Shown here one piece after another: positions 1-11,264 of a stretch of 64,000 nt of DNA. Position 1 is the stretch's first letter. Each line of letters starts with the position of its first letter. A program made the position numbers and the translations under genes. The notes under the pieces are model-generated. The model did no database searches and had not been told where the DNA came from. It saw nothing but the letters and a program-made list of their open reading frames with translations. The stretch covers positions 10,708,616 to 10,772,615 of the forward strand of contig JALMQS010000061.1 in the NCBI GenBank assembly GCA_024734495.1, in the 5' to 3' direction. This DNA comes from Forficula auricularia. Taxonomy: Eukaryota; Arthropoda; Insecta; Dermaptera; Forficulidae.

Positions 1-536
1 CCAAAAAGTGCCATTTTTTTTGGAAGTGCGTGCGGATGGATGGATGGATGTATGTTATCGTTTTTTTCGTCCACGATTTTTTCCACACCTTTTCACCGAT
101 TGAAATGAAATTGAAAACCTACCATCATTTTAACAAAATGAAGCGCTGATTAGTTTTTGGTACATATCGGCCCACAAACATTAGTATTATACAACATTAT
201 TTATTTCAGTACTTTTTTAGTTTTTTCTAAATATCTTTTAAAATGACTTAACCAATTTTGATGAAATTTAATATCCTAATTAAGTACCTTGGGGCCGACA
301 AAAAAGGTTAAATAAAGTTTTTAGTAAAATTATATTTTAAAGTACTTTACTCTAGAGTAAGATTTTGAATTCTTTAAAATTTATTCATTTGATCTGTTTA
401 TGGTAATATAGGACTAATTTAACTTAACTAAGTAAGAATGGATAGGCTTTTCTCTGTGAAATGCTAAAAATTTGGGAGGAAAGTTTATAAGTACCTAACC
501 ATAGCAACTGCGTTCTTTTCTTATCCGTTACCTTTA

Positions 537-1780
537 TAGAGGAATCGACTTAAAACCAAAAATAGCGATTGATTCTCATCTAGTACTTGAGGAATAACCA
601 TTCTATATTGGATTTTTGACGTTTCGGGTTTTATTGGTAACCATTGCTGAAGACATAGAGGAATCGACTTAAAATCAAAAATAGCAATTGATTCTCATCT
701 AGTACTTGAGGAATAACCATTTTATATTGGATTTTTGACATTTCGGTTTTTATTGGTAACCATTTCTGAAGACATAGAGGAATCGACTTAAAATCAAAAA
801 TAGCGATTGATTCTCATCTAGTACTTGAGGAATAACCATTCTATATTGGAATTTTGACGTTTCGGTTTTTATTGGTAAACATTGCTGAAGACATAGAGGA
901 ATCGACTTAAAATCAAAAATAGCAATTGATTCTCATCTAGTACTTGAGGAATAACTATTCTATATTGGATTTTTGACGTTTCGGGTTTTATTGGTAACCA
1001 TTGCTGAAGACATAGAGGAATCGACTTAAAATCAAAAATAGCGATTGATTCTCATCTAGTACTTGAGGAATAACCATTCTATATTGGAATTTTGACGTTT
1101 CGGTTTTTATTGGTAACCATTGCTGTAGACATAGAGGAATCGACTTAAAATCAAAAATAGCGATTGATTCTCATCTAGTACTTGAGGAATAACCATTCTA
1201 TATTGGAATTTTGACGTTTCGGTTTTTATTGGTAACCATTGCTGTAGACATAGAGGAATCGACTTAAAATCAAAAATAGCAATTGATTCTCATCTAGTAC
1301 TTGAGGAATAACTATTCTATATTGGATTTTTGACGTTTCGGGTTTTATTGGTAACCATTGCTGAAGACATAGAGGAATCGACTTAAAATCAAAAATAGCG
1401 ATTGATTCTCATCTAGTACTTGAGGAATAACCATTCTATATTGGAATTTTGACGTTTCGGTTTTTATTGGTAACCATTGCTGAAGACATAGAGGAATCGA
1501 CTTAAAATCAAAAACAGCTATTGATTCTCATCTAGTACTTGAGGAATAACCATTCTATATTGGATTTTTGACGTTTCGGTTTTTATTGGTAACCATTGCT
1601 GAAGACATGGAGGAATCGGCTTAAAATCAAAAATAACGATCGATTCTTATCTAATACTAGAGGAATAACCTTATTGCATTCCATTTTTGATGTTTTGACT
1701 ATTAATGGCAACCTCTGCTGAAAACGTGGAAGAATCGACTTAAAATCAAAAAGACTAAATTCTTTTATGGCAAACAACTC
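537..1780. repeat. 120-bp tandem repeat array, about 10 units
   Basis: A unit beginning agaggaatcgacttaaaatc and holding the phrases tctcatctagtacttgagg and ttttattggtaaccattgctg recurs at about 537, 657, 777, 896, 1016, 1136 and so on to about 1740. Copies differ by single bases (taaccattct or taactattct, tttcgggttt or tttcggtttt). The last one or two units are clearly more diverged. Confidence 0.9.
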
Positions 1781-2210
1781 AAGTTTGAGCGATAATCAAG
1801 TTTGAGTTGTTTGCCATAAAAGAATTTAGTCTTTTTGATTTTAAGTCGATTCTTCCACGTTTTCAGTAGAGGTTGCCATTAATAGTCAAAACATCAAAAA
1901 TGGAATGCAATAAGGTTATTCCTCTAGTATTAGATAAGAATTGATCGTTATTTTTGATTTTAAGCCGTTTCCTCCATGTCTTCAGCAATGGTTACCAATA
2001 ATAATCGAAGCGTCAAAAATCTAATGTAGAATTGTTATTCCTCGAGTATTAGATGAGAATCGATGGCTATTTTTGATTTTAAGTCGATTCCTCCATAGTC
2101 TTCAGCAATGGTTACTAATAATAACCGAAACGTCAAAAATCCAATGTAGAATGGTTTATTCCTCGACTATTAAATGAGAATCGATCATTATTTTTGAATT
2201 AAAGTCAACA
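1741..2210. repeat. Inverted continuation of the 120-bp array; hairpin centre near 1790
   Basis: A palindrome around 1750-1850 (ctaaattcttttatggcaaa ... tttgccataaaagaatttag) turns the array round. About 3.5 units then follow in reverse orientation with more divergence (ttttaagtcgattc, cctcgagtattagatgagaa). The array is thus a lopsided inverted repeat, with about 10 units on the left arm and under 4 on the right. Confidence 0.85.
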
Positions 2211-2729
2211 TGAACTGCAAATTGCAAGTGATATCTGATTAATAATAAAGGAATAAACATATTATTTTTTTATTGTTAAAGGATAAATAATTAATATATC
2301 CAGTACACACCAAGCCAGCAAAACATATTAATATTTCAAATGAATTTGGATAAAGTTTAGCAACGATCCGTTGCAGTTTATTTCTTTTGTAAATTTGTGG
2401 AATATGGTCGAATCGAGTTGTCCATCTGAAAAAAAAGATTGAAAATAATATATTTTATAAAATTATGAAATAGAGAATATCTTATATGGAGAATTAGAAT
2501 TACTATCATACAATATTAATTTATTTAATTATATATTCTAATAATTTCATGTATTTCTTTTCCAGATCACTTGCTGATTTAATTTCCTGATGGTTACTGT
2601 TCATCTTCAAGAAAACTTTTGATATATGATATGTATAAGTATAAATAATCGAATTATATATTAGGTATATATGTTTGAATAATAATTGATGTGTATGTAT
2701 AAAAAATAATTGAATAAATGATATTTTTT

Positions 2730-2945
2730 AAAAGAATGTTGTTATTTCGAGATATTTATATTTTTACAAATAATTATATTTACGTATATATTTTGACAAA
2801 TTCATGAGGGTATTGTACTCCATTGACTGGGGTATTATAAACATGAAAAGTAGACATCTATGCCTAAGTAAAACTGGCATTAATAATTTTTTTTTCAAAA
2901 TTGAACTTAGGCCACTTTCAAAATAAACGGCTCATTTTGGTCGAT
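2730..2945 (-). mobile_element. MITE copy, same family as 9403-9661
   Basis: Reading on the minus strand, this stretch starts with gagccgtttattttgaaagtggcc and matches the left part of the 9403-9661 element, including agacatagatgtct and gagtacaatac(c/a)ctcatgaa. It lies inside the composite element at the window start. The other terminus is unclear. Confidence 0.55.
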
Positions 2946-4243
2946 TCATTTAAGAAATATAATTATTTATACATATTAATATAACTCCCATTTTAAATTC
3001 CCAATGTGAAAAAACTAATTAATGTCAATAAATTCAATTCTAAATTAAAAACATTTATTTTTTAATAGGATCGGAAAGGTAACTGTTTTAATTTTAAAGA
3101 AATTATCATAAAGTGAAATTTTCTAACTAGCATAACTAGAAAGATGTTAATGTTTATGTGTTGATATTTTCGTTATTTATTTATATAATTTACCACTGTA
3201 CTGTCCAATGTATTTATTAATTTGGTGTTATATAATTAAAATAATGAAAAGTTCTAATAAACATCCAATTTTTCTCACAAAATTATAAAATTAATTCAAA
3301 TACGAGAACAGTGAGAAATGAGCGGATTTAAACATTTGTATATATGTATCAATTTTCTCATACACAATAATGTAATATTTCAAGTGTGTATAATAAATAT
3401 AAATATTGTTATTTTTTAAAACCACCGTGGACTGCTTTCATCAACATCCAATTGCATATTTATACCAGTCCGTCTCCTAAGAGAAAAACTCTATCAAATA
3501 AATATTGTACCAATAAATTATAATAATAATTTCAAACAATAAATCTTTAACAAATCTGTTTGTAAAATTGTAAAGACATAAGTTTTTCTAAAATTTGTAT
3601 ATACCTACTCTATATTTCTCTAATATCTAATTGAAATAAAATAAACTGCAACGGATCGTTGCTAAACTTGATCCAAATTCATTTGAAATATTAATATGTT
3701 CTAGAGTAAAGTACTTTAAAATATAATTTTACTAAAAAACTTTATTTAACCTTTTTTGTGGTCCCCAAGGTACTTAATTAGGATATTAAATTTCATCAAA
3801 ATTGGTTAAGTCATTTTCAAGATATTTAGAAAAAAACTAAAAAAGTACTGAAATAAAGTATAGCCTATTTGTGGACCGATATGTTCCAAAAACTAATCCA
3901 GCGCTGTCACCTTGTTATAATACTGGTAGGTTTTCAATTTCAATTCTAATCGGTGCAACGGTGTGGAAAAAATTCTGTGGACGAAAAAAACGATAGCATA
4001 CATCACATCCCCACGCACTTCCAAAAAAATGGCACACTTTTTGGCCTCTCGACGAGATTCGGAGTAATTTTTGTCATCCAAAACCGTCACGTGCTAAAAT
4101 TCAATCTAATTGAATACTTCGATTTGTGACCTTAATTGGAGTCCATGGGTTCCGTAGTCTTTACCTGAGGACCCTTTGAGGTCGCGCTTGCCGCGAGACG
4201 ATTACAATACTCTTTATGCTTCGCATTGGATAAAGTAAAAAAA

Positions 4244-4349
4244 ACTTATTTAGGTGGGTATTATTTTTTTATTTAAATAAAATTCTGGCAACCTTCCAGT
4301 CTGGTTCTTTGAGCCAACGTTTAAATGAATCTAATCCGTAGGTTTAATT

Positions 4350-4380
<31 letters not shown>

Positions 4381-4966
4381 TCTCCTGAGTCATTTAATTT
4401 GGCAAGGCTAATATCCGAAGCTTAAGAGTTTTTAGACTATATATTCTTACTAACATATCATATTCAAAAATCTATTATCATTGAATCATTGAATAAAAAA
4501 TTAAAAAAAAAAAATTGATGCAATTGCAAATCTCTATTACGATTCAAAATATTAAATGTATTTAATATATTAAAAAAAAAAAATTATTTAAATTTGATTT
4601 TTCTTCATGTGAAGTTGAAAATTCTTCATGTTAATGGTATAATTTCTTTTTTATAAAGGTATCTGTTAATCGTATATGTTAATATATTATTAGAAAAGAA
4701 AATGATCCAAATGTATAGGCTCATCAGTTTTGTAAATATGTTCGTTTTCTGCTTCAATTTAATCACAAGCTTTAAGAAATATAGTAAAATCAATTTCGTT
4801 ATATCAAAATCGTAGTTTTTTAATAATAATCAAAATAAAATTTTATTATTATTCCAAACGTTTCGGCAGAAATTCTCTCTTTACAATGAAAAAATGGAAA
4901 AATGCAGTTGCTTTATAAAATAAGCAGATTGAATTGCCAATTTTTCATTGATAAAGGAGGATATAC

Positions 4967-5014
<48 letters not shown>

Positions 5015-6618
5015 TTGTCCAAATTTTATAGAACTCTTCCAAACCAACTTGATGGAATTTCTCCTTTAACTATGTATCACAACAAATTTCACAATGTTCC
5101 ATTTGTAATAATCCTGGTAATAAATTCATGTCTCCGCGAATGGCGTTGCGAATGCTCAAAAAAGCACATGATGTTTTTTTAAAAATCCAGAAATCGATTT
5201 TCAAATTCGAGGTTTACGTCCAGATATCAAAGAAGCGTATTTTTCAGCCGCTTTCTGTGGGTAGTTTGATTGCAATGATAATGTAAGAAAATGAGTAAAG
5301 GTTTTTGTCCACAACTGTTGTTCCCAAAGGCCAAGTTTCATTTGAAATGCAAAAATATGATCATACATCTTATTAATTAATTAGATCTTTCCCTTGTAGA
5401 CGAGTATTAACGGGATATTTAAAATATCTCAAACCAATGAATTTTTCAAAAAATGCGAGAAATTTCAAATTTCTATTAGCTATAATTTAAAAATATATGA
5501 TACGAACGACTCATGATGTAATGCTCTTTTGGTGGTATGTACAATAAAGTTAACATTTATGTTCATTTGACCCAGCTCCGCGGGCCGCAACATGGCTCGC
5601 CTCGTGTTGGCCACCTCTGATTTAGAGAGAATAAATTCGGTATTTGTTTTGATATAAAGCGAAAAATTTAAAATGAATATAAAGGGTCTCCCCTGCGGTC
5701 TGAATCTTTGATTTTTATAGAAAAATAAAATATTAATTCGATATATCTTTATCGATTTTAAAAATATTTTAATTTACATAATTTATTTATCGATTTTAAT
5801 AGATGAGTATTAGAGAGAAGTCATTGGGTATTTGTTTTATATAAAGCGAAAAAATTTAATTTTGACACCCTCGAAAAATCTGAAATGAATACAAAGTTGT
5901 TTTCGTTAATCTACAAATCTGCTCTAATCTTTGTCAAAATTACAAAAAGAAGAATAGTCAAGGAACCCTGTTTTTTTTTTTTTTTTTAATAAATAGTTGA
6001 GAAAGGTTTTTTCGCACGATAATTAAGTGAAAATTCTTAAGTCTATTATTAGAATTTTCAAAATTGAATTATTTTATTGATTCTCTATTTCCACTAAAAT
6101 ATTAACATGTGTATACAGAAAAAATATTTGATCGTAATCTGTTACCAGTAATCTAATCAAGAAATCGAATAGCAATCAGATTTCTTTTGAAGATTACTTT
6201 TAATTTCCGTAATCGGTTACAGATTATGATTAGTAATCGGTAATCTGATTGAGTAATCTGATTACTTTCAATCGATTACCGACCTGCTCTGATGGGGGGG
6301 GGGGACTTTATAAAATAGAAGGGGTGCAGGAGACCCATACTCACGTTTGCTCAGGCGCCCGAAATTTCTCTGCCGGCTCTGTCTGTATTTAATTCTTTTC
6401 TAAAATCCAAGCAATAAAGGGATTTCGCATCCCAACATGTCAATATGCGACACGGAAAGAAATCAACAATTAAAATTAGATATATTTAGTTTAAATATTT
6501 GTAGTCAAAGTCCTTGAAAATTATCAATTCCCTCTAATTTTCATCTTAATTTATGTTTAGAAATCTCTGAAACATGGAGAAATATTACTTTCAAGCCTAC
6601 AACCTACAAAGTTCAGTT
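4244..6618. other. Intergenic, no gene seen; simple repeats and old transposon pieces
   Basis: AT-rich DNA with (TA)n at about 4359-4380 and a longer (AT)n tract at about 4972-5011. About 5574-5626 (cgggccgcaacatggctcgc, ggccacctctg) looks like the end of a decayed hAT-type element. A 12-base G run stands at 6294-6305. No exon-like coding was found. Confidence 0.5.
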
Positions 6619-6756
6619 GTTCTAGACCAGTAGTTCCCAACCTGGGGGCGATCGCCCCCCCCCCCAAGTGGGCGATTTGGGTTATCAGAGGGGCGATAAA
6701 TAAGTGGGGGCGATTGGGGGCGAGAAGAGTATTCAAAGGGGGAACAATTAAAATAC

Positions 6757-6895
6757 ACTCACGTGCAAAGAAATGGAATCTCTTCCCTTGCGAGTTGTTA
6801 AATGTAATTTTCATTCTCAAATATAAATAATTGTTATATTAATTTTTTAGAAAAAATATTTAAATTTCTAATAAATTACAAAGAAACATACTGTT
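6757..6895. repeat. Partial copy of the Tc1-like repeat seen at 55144-56044
   Basis: tacactcacgtgcaaagaaatggaatc followed by cttgcgagttgttaaatgtaattttcatt and gaaaaaatatttaaatttctaataaattacaaagaaacatac is shared with 55144-56044. There the same blocks are separated by extra sequence. The right terminal repeat is missing here. Confidence 0.6.
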
Positions 6896-8678
6896 GACGA
6901 GGTGTCTTTATTGATCGCTAAATGTGGTAAACCTCACATAATTGGCGAAACTCTTGTTTTACCGGCTACCAAAAAAATTGTTGAAATCATGCTAGGGGAG
7001 GGCCCTAGTAATAAGATAAGTCAATCAATTCCTTTGAGCAACAATACTGTTTCCAGGCGAATTGATGAAATGGCCACGGACGTTCAATCCAAACTCACAA
7101 ATTTGTTGAAAAAAAGTAAATTTGCATTGCAGATTGATGAATCAACTGTGATTGATAATAAAGCAATTTTATTAGCTTATGTGAGGTTTATCAATGAACA
7201 AAAGGAAATTAGCGAGGAAATGTTGTTTGCTAGAACTTTGATCACTGATACGGAAGGAATCGTCGATTTTTAAAGTGGTGCAATATTATTTTGAGGAAAA
7301 AGAGATTTCCCTAACAAACTTGAGCGTTTGCGCAACAGACGGTGCTCCTGCCATGTCAGGTCGATCGACATGCTGGGTTTCTAGCCCACCTTAAGAAACA
7401 AGTGCCAGAGGTCACACTATTCACTGTGTCATTCATCGTCAACACTTAGCTGCGAAAAAATTGAGTGGTGTCCTGCATGAAACCCTACAACTGCTTATTA
7501 CTGGTGTCAACAAGATCAAAGCTAATTCCTTCAATGACCGTCTTTTCCGACAACTTTGCCATGAAAATGATGAGCAATTCGACGCTTGGTTCTAAATACG
7601 GCAGTGAGGTGGCTTTCCAAATGAAAGAGTTTTCGCCGTTTCTTCGAATTATTTGACATAGTTACTGAGTTTCTCGACACGTCTGATCCTGTTTTAGGTG
7701 AGAATTTGAAGCATCGCAAGTTGGAACTTGCGTATCTCACAGATATTTTTGAAAAAATGAATAAAGTCAATATAAGGCTTCAAGGAAACAAGATGAACCT
7801 TATCAAGGCCAAAGGAATTATTTCATCATTCATCGCCAAGTTTGATATTCACAAGGTAAATATTGGCCGTAAAGAGCTGATTCAGTTTCCGACCTTTAAA
7901 AAGTGTTCAGTGTCAGATAACGAGACTCCTGATCTCCTAGAAGACAAAATCCTAATTTTTTCACTGATCACCTTGACCAGTTAAAAACTGACATGCAATC
8001 AAGATTTGTAGATTTGACCAAGTTACAAATTCCTGATTGGATTCTAGATCCATTCTAGTTTGAAGCTGTGGATAAGCTTGATAACTCTTTGCAGACGGAG
8101 TTTCTAGATCTGAAGTATATCTGTGAGGCGAAAATAATTTTCAAGCAGAGCGGTTACGAGTTAGCCTGGGTAAAGCTTAGGGACACTTATGCACAACTGT
8201 GGGGGAAAATTAAACCACTTCTCATCTCATTCCCGTCAACATATTTAGTCGAAACAGGCGCGGATCCAGACCTCTGTTTTGGGGGGGGGGGGGCGGTCGC
8301 CGGTATATAAGATCTACTTTTAATCTCGGAAGTGTGGCGCGATAGAATTGCCCAAGCGGGGGGGGGGGGGTCAGAGACGCTCTCCACACATAGAACTTTT
8401 TCTTCAATTTTAAAATTTAATGTTATAAAAAAATTAAATAAACATATAAAAAATGTTGATCTCCAATGCTTTGGGGGGGGGGCGACTCGCCCCCCTGGAT
8501 CCGCGCATGAGTTGAAAAAGGATTTAGTTCTGTTGTCCAGCTCCTCACAAAACAAAGAAATAACTTGGACATTTGCCTCAAAGGAGACTTGCGCCTGAAC
8601 TTGACGAACATAAAGCCGGATATTGAAGCTTTAACTAAAATCAACCAAGCACAAGGCAGCCATCAAAAGATAAAATAA
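6890..8678 (+). pseudogene. Broken hAT transposase (ZBED5/SCAND3-like)
   Basis: The protein can be read in pieces. 6890-7273 gives an N-terminal part with FALQIDESTVIDNKA, a DDE-domain-like core start. About 7264-7470 in a shifted frame gives SVCATDGAPAMSGR and a decayed cysteine/histidine-rich stretch. About 7471-7984 has further shifts (LELAYLTDIFEKMNKVN). 8068-8250 ends in ISFPSTYLVE, the start of the hAT C-terminal dimerisation motif. The reading frame is then cut by the 255-bp insert at 8255-8509. It resumes at about 8533 with RNNLDICLKGDLRLNLTNIK and stops at 8678. Frameshifts, at least one in-frame stop and the insertion make it non-functional. Family assignment rests on motif order recalled from ZBED-type hAT proteins. 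Confidence 0.85.
8255..8509. mobile_element. Nested hAT-like MITE with G-homopolymer runs
   Basis: Terminal inverted repeats CAGGCGCGGATCCAG (8255) and CTGGATCCGCGCATG (ending 8509) match except for one base. Flanks agtcgaaa (8247-8254) and agttgaaa (8510-8517) are an 8-bp duplication with one mismatch. The 255-bp element has no coding capacity. It holds three runs of 10 or more G, near 8281, 8361 and 8473. It splits the transposase of the host hAT element. Confidence 0.8.
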
Positions 8679-9402
8679 AACCATAACAAAGTTTTCAAAC
8701 TTTCATTTATTTTTTCAAATTTTAACTGTCAACTTTCTTAATTTTTCCAGATTCCAATTTAAAAATGAAAACATGTACTCATGTTTTTTAAATGTACGTC
8801 AATGATCTTAGTTAATTATTTTACTTCTTTGTTCTTAAAAAAAATCTGTAAAAAATGTACATTTTAATTTTTTTTCTATTTTATTTAAGAATGACCGGAT
8901 AAAACTGCTTTGGTTGTTTTATATACGGTAATAAAATTGTTTAAAATAATACAACTGCTTTATTATTTACACTTTAATTAAAATTAAAATTAGGCATACA
9001 ATGAAAATGAAAAGGGGCGATAGGTGTTAGTCAACCTCCAGAAAGGGGCGATGGGCCACAAAAGATTGGGAACCACTGTTCTAGACCCACAACTACGTCG
9101 GATTCAGACCCAGTCATATTCTTTTCTTTTAGCGAAGCACAAATCACTCCAGAGCTATAGAAGTTACAACTTCTTGGTGTAAAAAAAAGATAAAAATAAT
9201 AATGAAGGATATGGAAAGTGAGACTTTTTGAGAAGGGAACCAGTCTTAGGATTATACACTCTATGATGATGAAGATTAAATAATATTTTAACAATTATTG
9301 AGTATATATTAGAGAACAATTTATTTCTATTTTTAAAGATATATGTATAAACATAAATACATTTCCTCTTAAAAATATGTCTATTCTTTTTAATTTCTAT
9401 AA

Positions 9403-9661
9403 TTGAGCCGTTTATTTTGAAGGTGGCCTAACTCCAATTTTGAAAAAAATGAGTTAATGAAAGATTTAGTTAGACATAGATGTCTTCTTTTCAAATTTAT
9501 AATATCATAGCAAAAGGAGTACAATATCATCATGAATTCGTCAAAATAAACACATCAAAATATATATAAATAATAAATGTATGTATTTATAAAAATATTA
9601 ATACAAATATCTCAAAAAAACAAATAATGGACTTTGGCGACTTTCAAAATAAACGGCTCAA
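9403..9661. mobile_element. Short MITE with terminal inverted repeats TTGAGCCGTTTATTTTGAA
   Basis: The left end ttgagccgtttattttgaag (9403) is mirrored by ctttcaaaataaacggctcaa ending at 9661. The interior is AT-rich and non-coding. A second, reversed copy lies at 2730-2945. The superfamily is not determined; the flanks (ataa / ttat) give no clear target duplication. Confidence 0.75.
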
Positions 9662-10751
9662 TTATACAAATAATAGAAACGGGGTTTCTATATGTTGTAA
9701 TTGAAATCTTGTTTTTAATGTTACATTAATTTAAGAGAACTTATCTAATAATGGAAGTACATCAAGGCGATATCCTTATCGTGGTTTAGGTCAAATTCAT
9801 CGCGGGCGATTCCAATTCATCCTATTTTTGTCTGGCCATTTTGAAATATATAAAACAGAATGCTAATATACATTTTGCAATATATTTAGAGGATAAAAAT
9901 CAAACCAAAAATGAAGGAATGGTTAATGGAAAAAATAAAATATATCTAGCAAGGTTATTTTTTTCTTATTTTTGTTAAATTTATTTATTTTTTTAAAAAA
10001 GAAGTAATTTCTTTTAGTTTTTCCTTTCATGAATGAATTGTTTTTAATTTACCATAAGAAGGCTGGGCACTTATTAAAATATTATAAGAATTTAAAAATC
10101 TTGAAAAATAGTATTTTAAATAACAAGTTCTAATTGATTTTTCATATACAACTTCATCTTTTCGTTGGTATGTTTTAATTCAAAATCTTAAATAAAAATA
10201 AATTAAAAAAAAAAACAAAAAAAAAACGTTTAAATATTGTGGAAAATTTTTTAATTGAATTTTCTTAATTTCTGTTTTAAGACCATATGTTTAGTACGTC
10301 CCAGTCAAGGGATTACGGCCCGTTGTTCTTTCGAAAGGCCAACTTCTGGGTCCCAGGCCCTGTATAGATTGCCGACACTTGAGGGGGCTTTTTGTTGCTA
10401 AAAGCGTGTAATAAATATTATTATGACAAGTTGTTTTGACGAACAAGTGCCTCAGTGTACATAAGTTTATCGATTGACAGTGCATATGGTCAATCCCCCC
10501 ACCACTCATATGTATGTGTGAATGTGAAAATAAATTGGAAGAGAAAGACAGGCAGTTGAAAACCAGAGTTGCTAAAAGATGGTTGTTACGAAGTATTAAT
10601 TAATGACGATGTTTTAAGATCATTTACCCCTAGAAATCTGTAAACCCCCTTTTTGTAAATAAATACTTTTACTTATAAGTGTGTTATTATTTGACCCCTA
10701 TGAGCAAATAAAGTGAAATCTCCCCCTACAAAATATTTTATTTTTTCAATT
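9662..10751. other. Intergenic, no gene seen
   Basis: AT-rich sequence with poly-A patches near 10207-10226. 10280-10510 is less AT-rich but shows no exon structure or recognisable protein. Confidence 0.4.
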
Positions 10752-10765
10752 AAGCATAATTATTC

Positions 10766-10905
10766 GGGGGGGGGGGGGGTCGGATATGCTAGGGGTTAGC
10801 GTGTCAGCCTGCTAACCAAGTGGACCCGGTTTCGAATCCGACTCGAGGCATCCGGCTAAAACCCGACCCTGGGGTAGAGACAAATTTAAAAAAAAAAGAA
10901 AAAAA
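10766..10905 (+). mobile_element. tRNA-derived SINE with 14-bp target duplication
   Basis: Flanks aagcataattattc at 10752-10765 and 10906-10919 are identical. Inside are a 14-G run, a tRNA-like head (gctaggggttagcgtgtcag resembling box A; ggtttcgaatccg resembling box B), a short body with cccgaccctggggtagagac, and an A-rich tail broken by one G. This is the classic anatomy of a tRNA-type SINE mobilised by a LINE. The internal promoter boxes suggest RNA polymerase III transcription. Confidence 0.85.
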
Positions 10906-10919
10906 AAGCATAATTATTC

Positions 10920-11176
10920 TCTTGATGAATCTTCCCTGTGATGAATTTGCCGGACCAGATTTATTATATTTTATAAAAAGAAAAAGTAAATCTAAACGAA
11001 TATTTGATGAGTTTATTTTAAATTTCATAGGGTTTAAAATATTAATTCAAATTTTCAAACTTTTTTTATATTTTTATATAATAAGAAAATAATTGATTTT
11101 AACAAAACTAATGTTTATTCTCATATTTCTCATTTATTTAACAATATAAATAAATAAAGTTTTTTTAATAAGTTTA
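10920..11176. other. AT-rich stretch after the 3' end of the carboxypeptidase gene
   Basis: On the minus strand the stop codon of the gene is at 11177-11179. Downstream, about 11150-11170 read in reverse contains aataaactt- and ttatttatttatattg-like polyadenylation-type A/T sequence. No other gene is visible. Confidence 0.35.
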
Positions 11177-11264
11177 TTATTCTACATGCATCTCACTAGA
11201 ATTAGATTCAGAAGATTCATCATCATTAGAACGAATACGTTTTCTAGGAGTGTTGAGATCATAT
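11177..11264 (-). CDS. AGTPBP1: Carboxypeptidase exon 21 (stop)
   Basis: tttcag acceptor. Codes [20 protein letters not shown] and ends at TAA after MHVE. A basic-then-acidic tail, not catalytic. Confidence 0.85.

Larger units (their letters stand above)
1..4243. mobile_element. Composite fold-back element (inverted ~590-bp repeats around a tandem array)
   Basis: Bases 1-423 (from ccaaaaagtgcc to tttgatctgttta) reappear as the reverse complement at about 3705-4060, which continues outward to about 4243 with the terminus facing tactttatccaatgcgaag. The same unit stands alone at 34871-35465. Between the arms lie a 120-bp tandem array (537-2210) and a second inverted pair (about 2325-2385 versus 3640-3700, containing gcaacgatccgttgc). 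Long inverted ends enclosing tandem repeats resemble fold-back (FB/Galileo-like) elements. I see no transposase, so the class is an inference. The left end is cut by the window edge. Confidence 0.6.
6628..9078 (+). mobile_element. hAT DNA transposon (ZBED/SCAND3-type) with 8-bp target duplication
   Basis: The termini are inverted repeats: cagtagttcccaacctgg... at 6628, and ...ccaatcccaac-type sequence read on the minus strand from 9078 (cagtggttcccaatctttt). Immediate flanks are identical 8-mers, ttctagac at 6620-6627 and 9079-9086, which is the hallmark of hAT insertion. It encloses a broken transposase gene (6890-8678) and carries a nested MITE (8255-8509). The 2451-bp length fits a near full-length copy. 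The perfect target duplication argues for a fairly recent insertion, although the gene is decayed. Confidence 0.9.

Noticed and set aside
537..2210. CRISPR-like array
   Set aside because: The 120-bp unit repeats in full without unique spacers, in a eukaryotic transposon setting.
9110..9290. Shared segment with 21262-21330 (atagagt.tacagtcctaagactgg)
   Set aside because: A short repeat fragment common to both places; too little to classify.
10785..10855. Functional tRNA gene
   Set aside because: It lies inside a SINE with a poly-A tail and a 14-bp target duplication.
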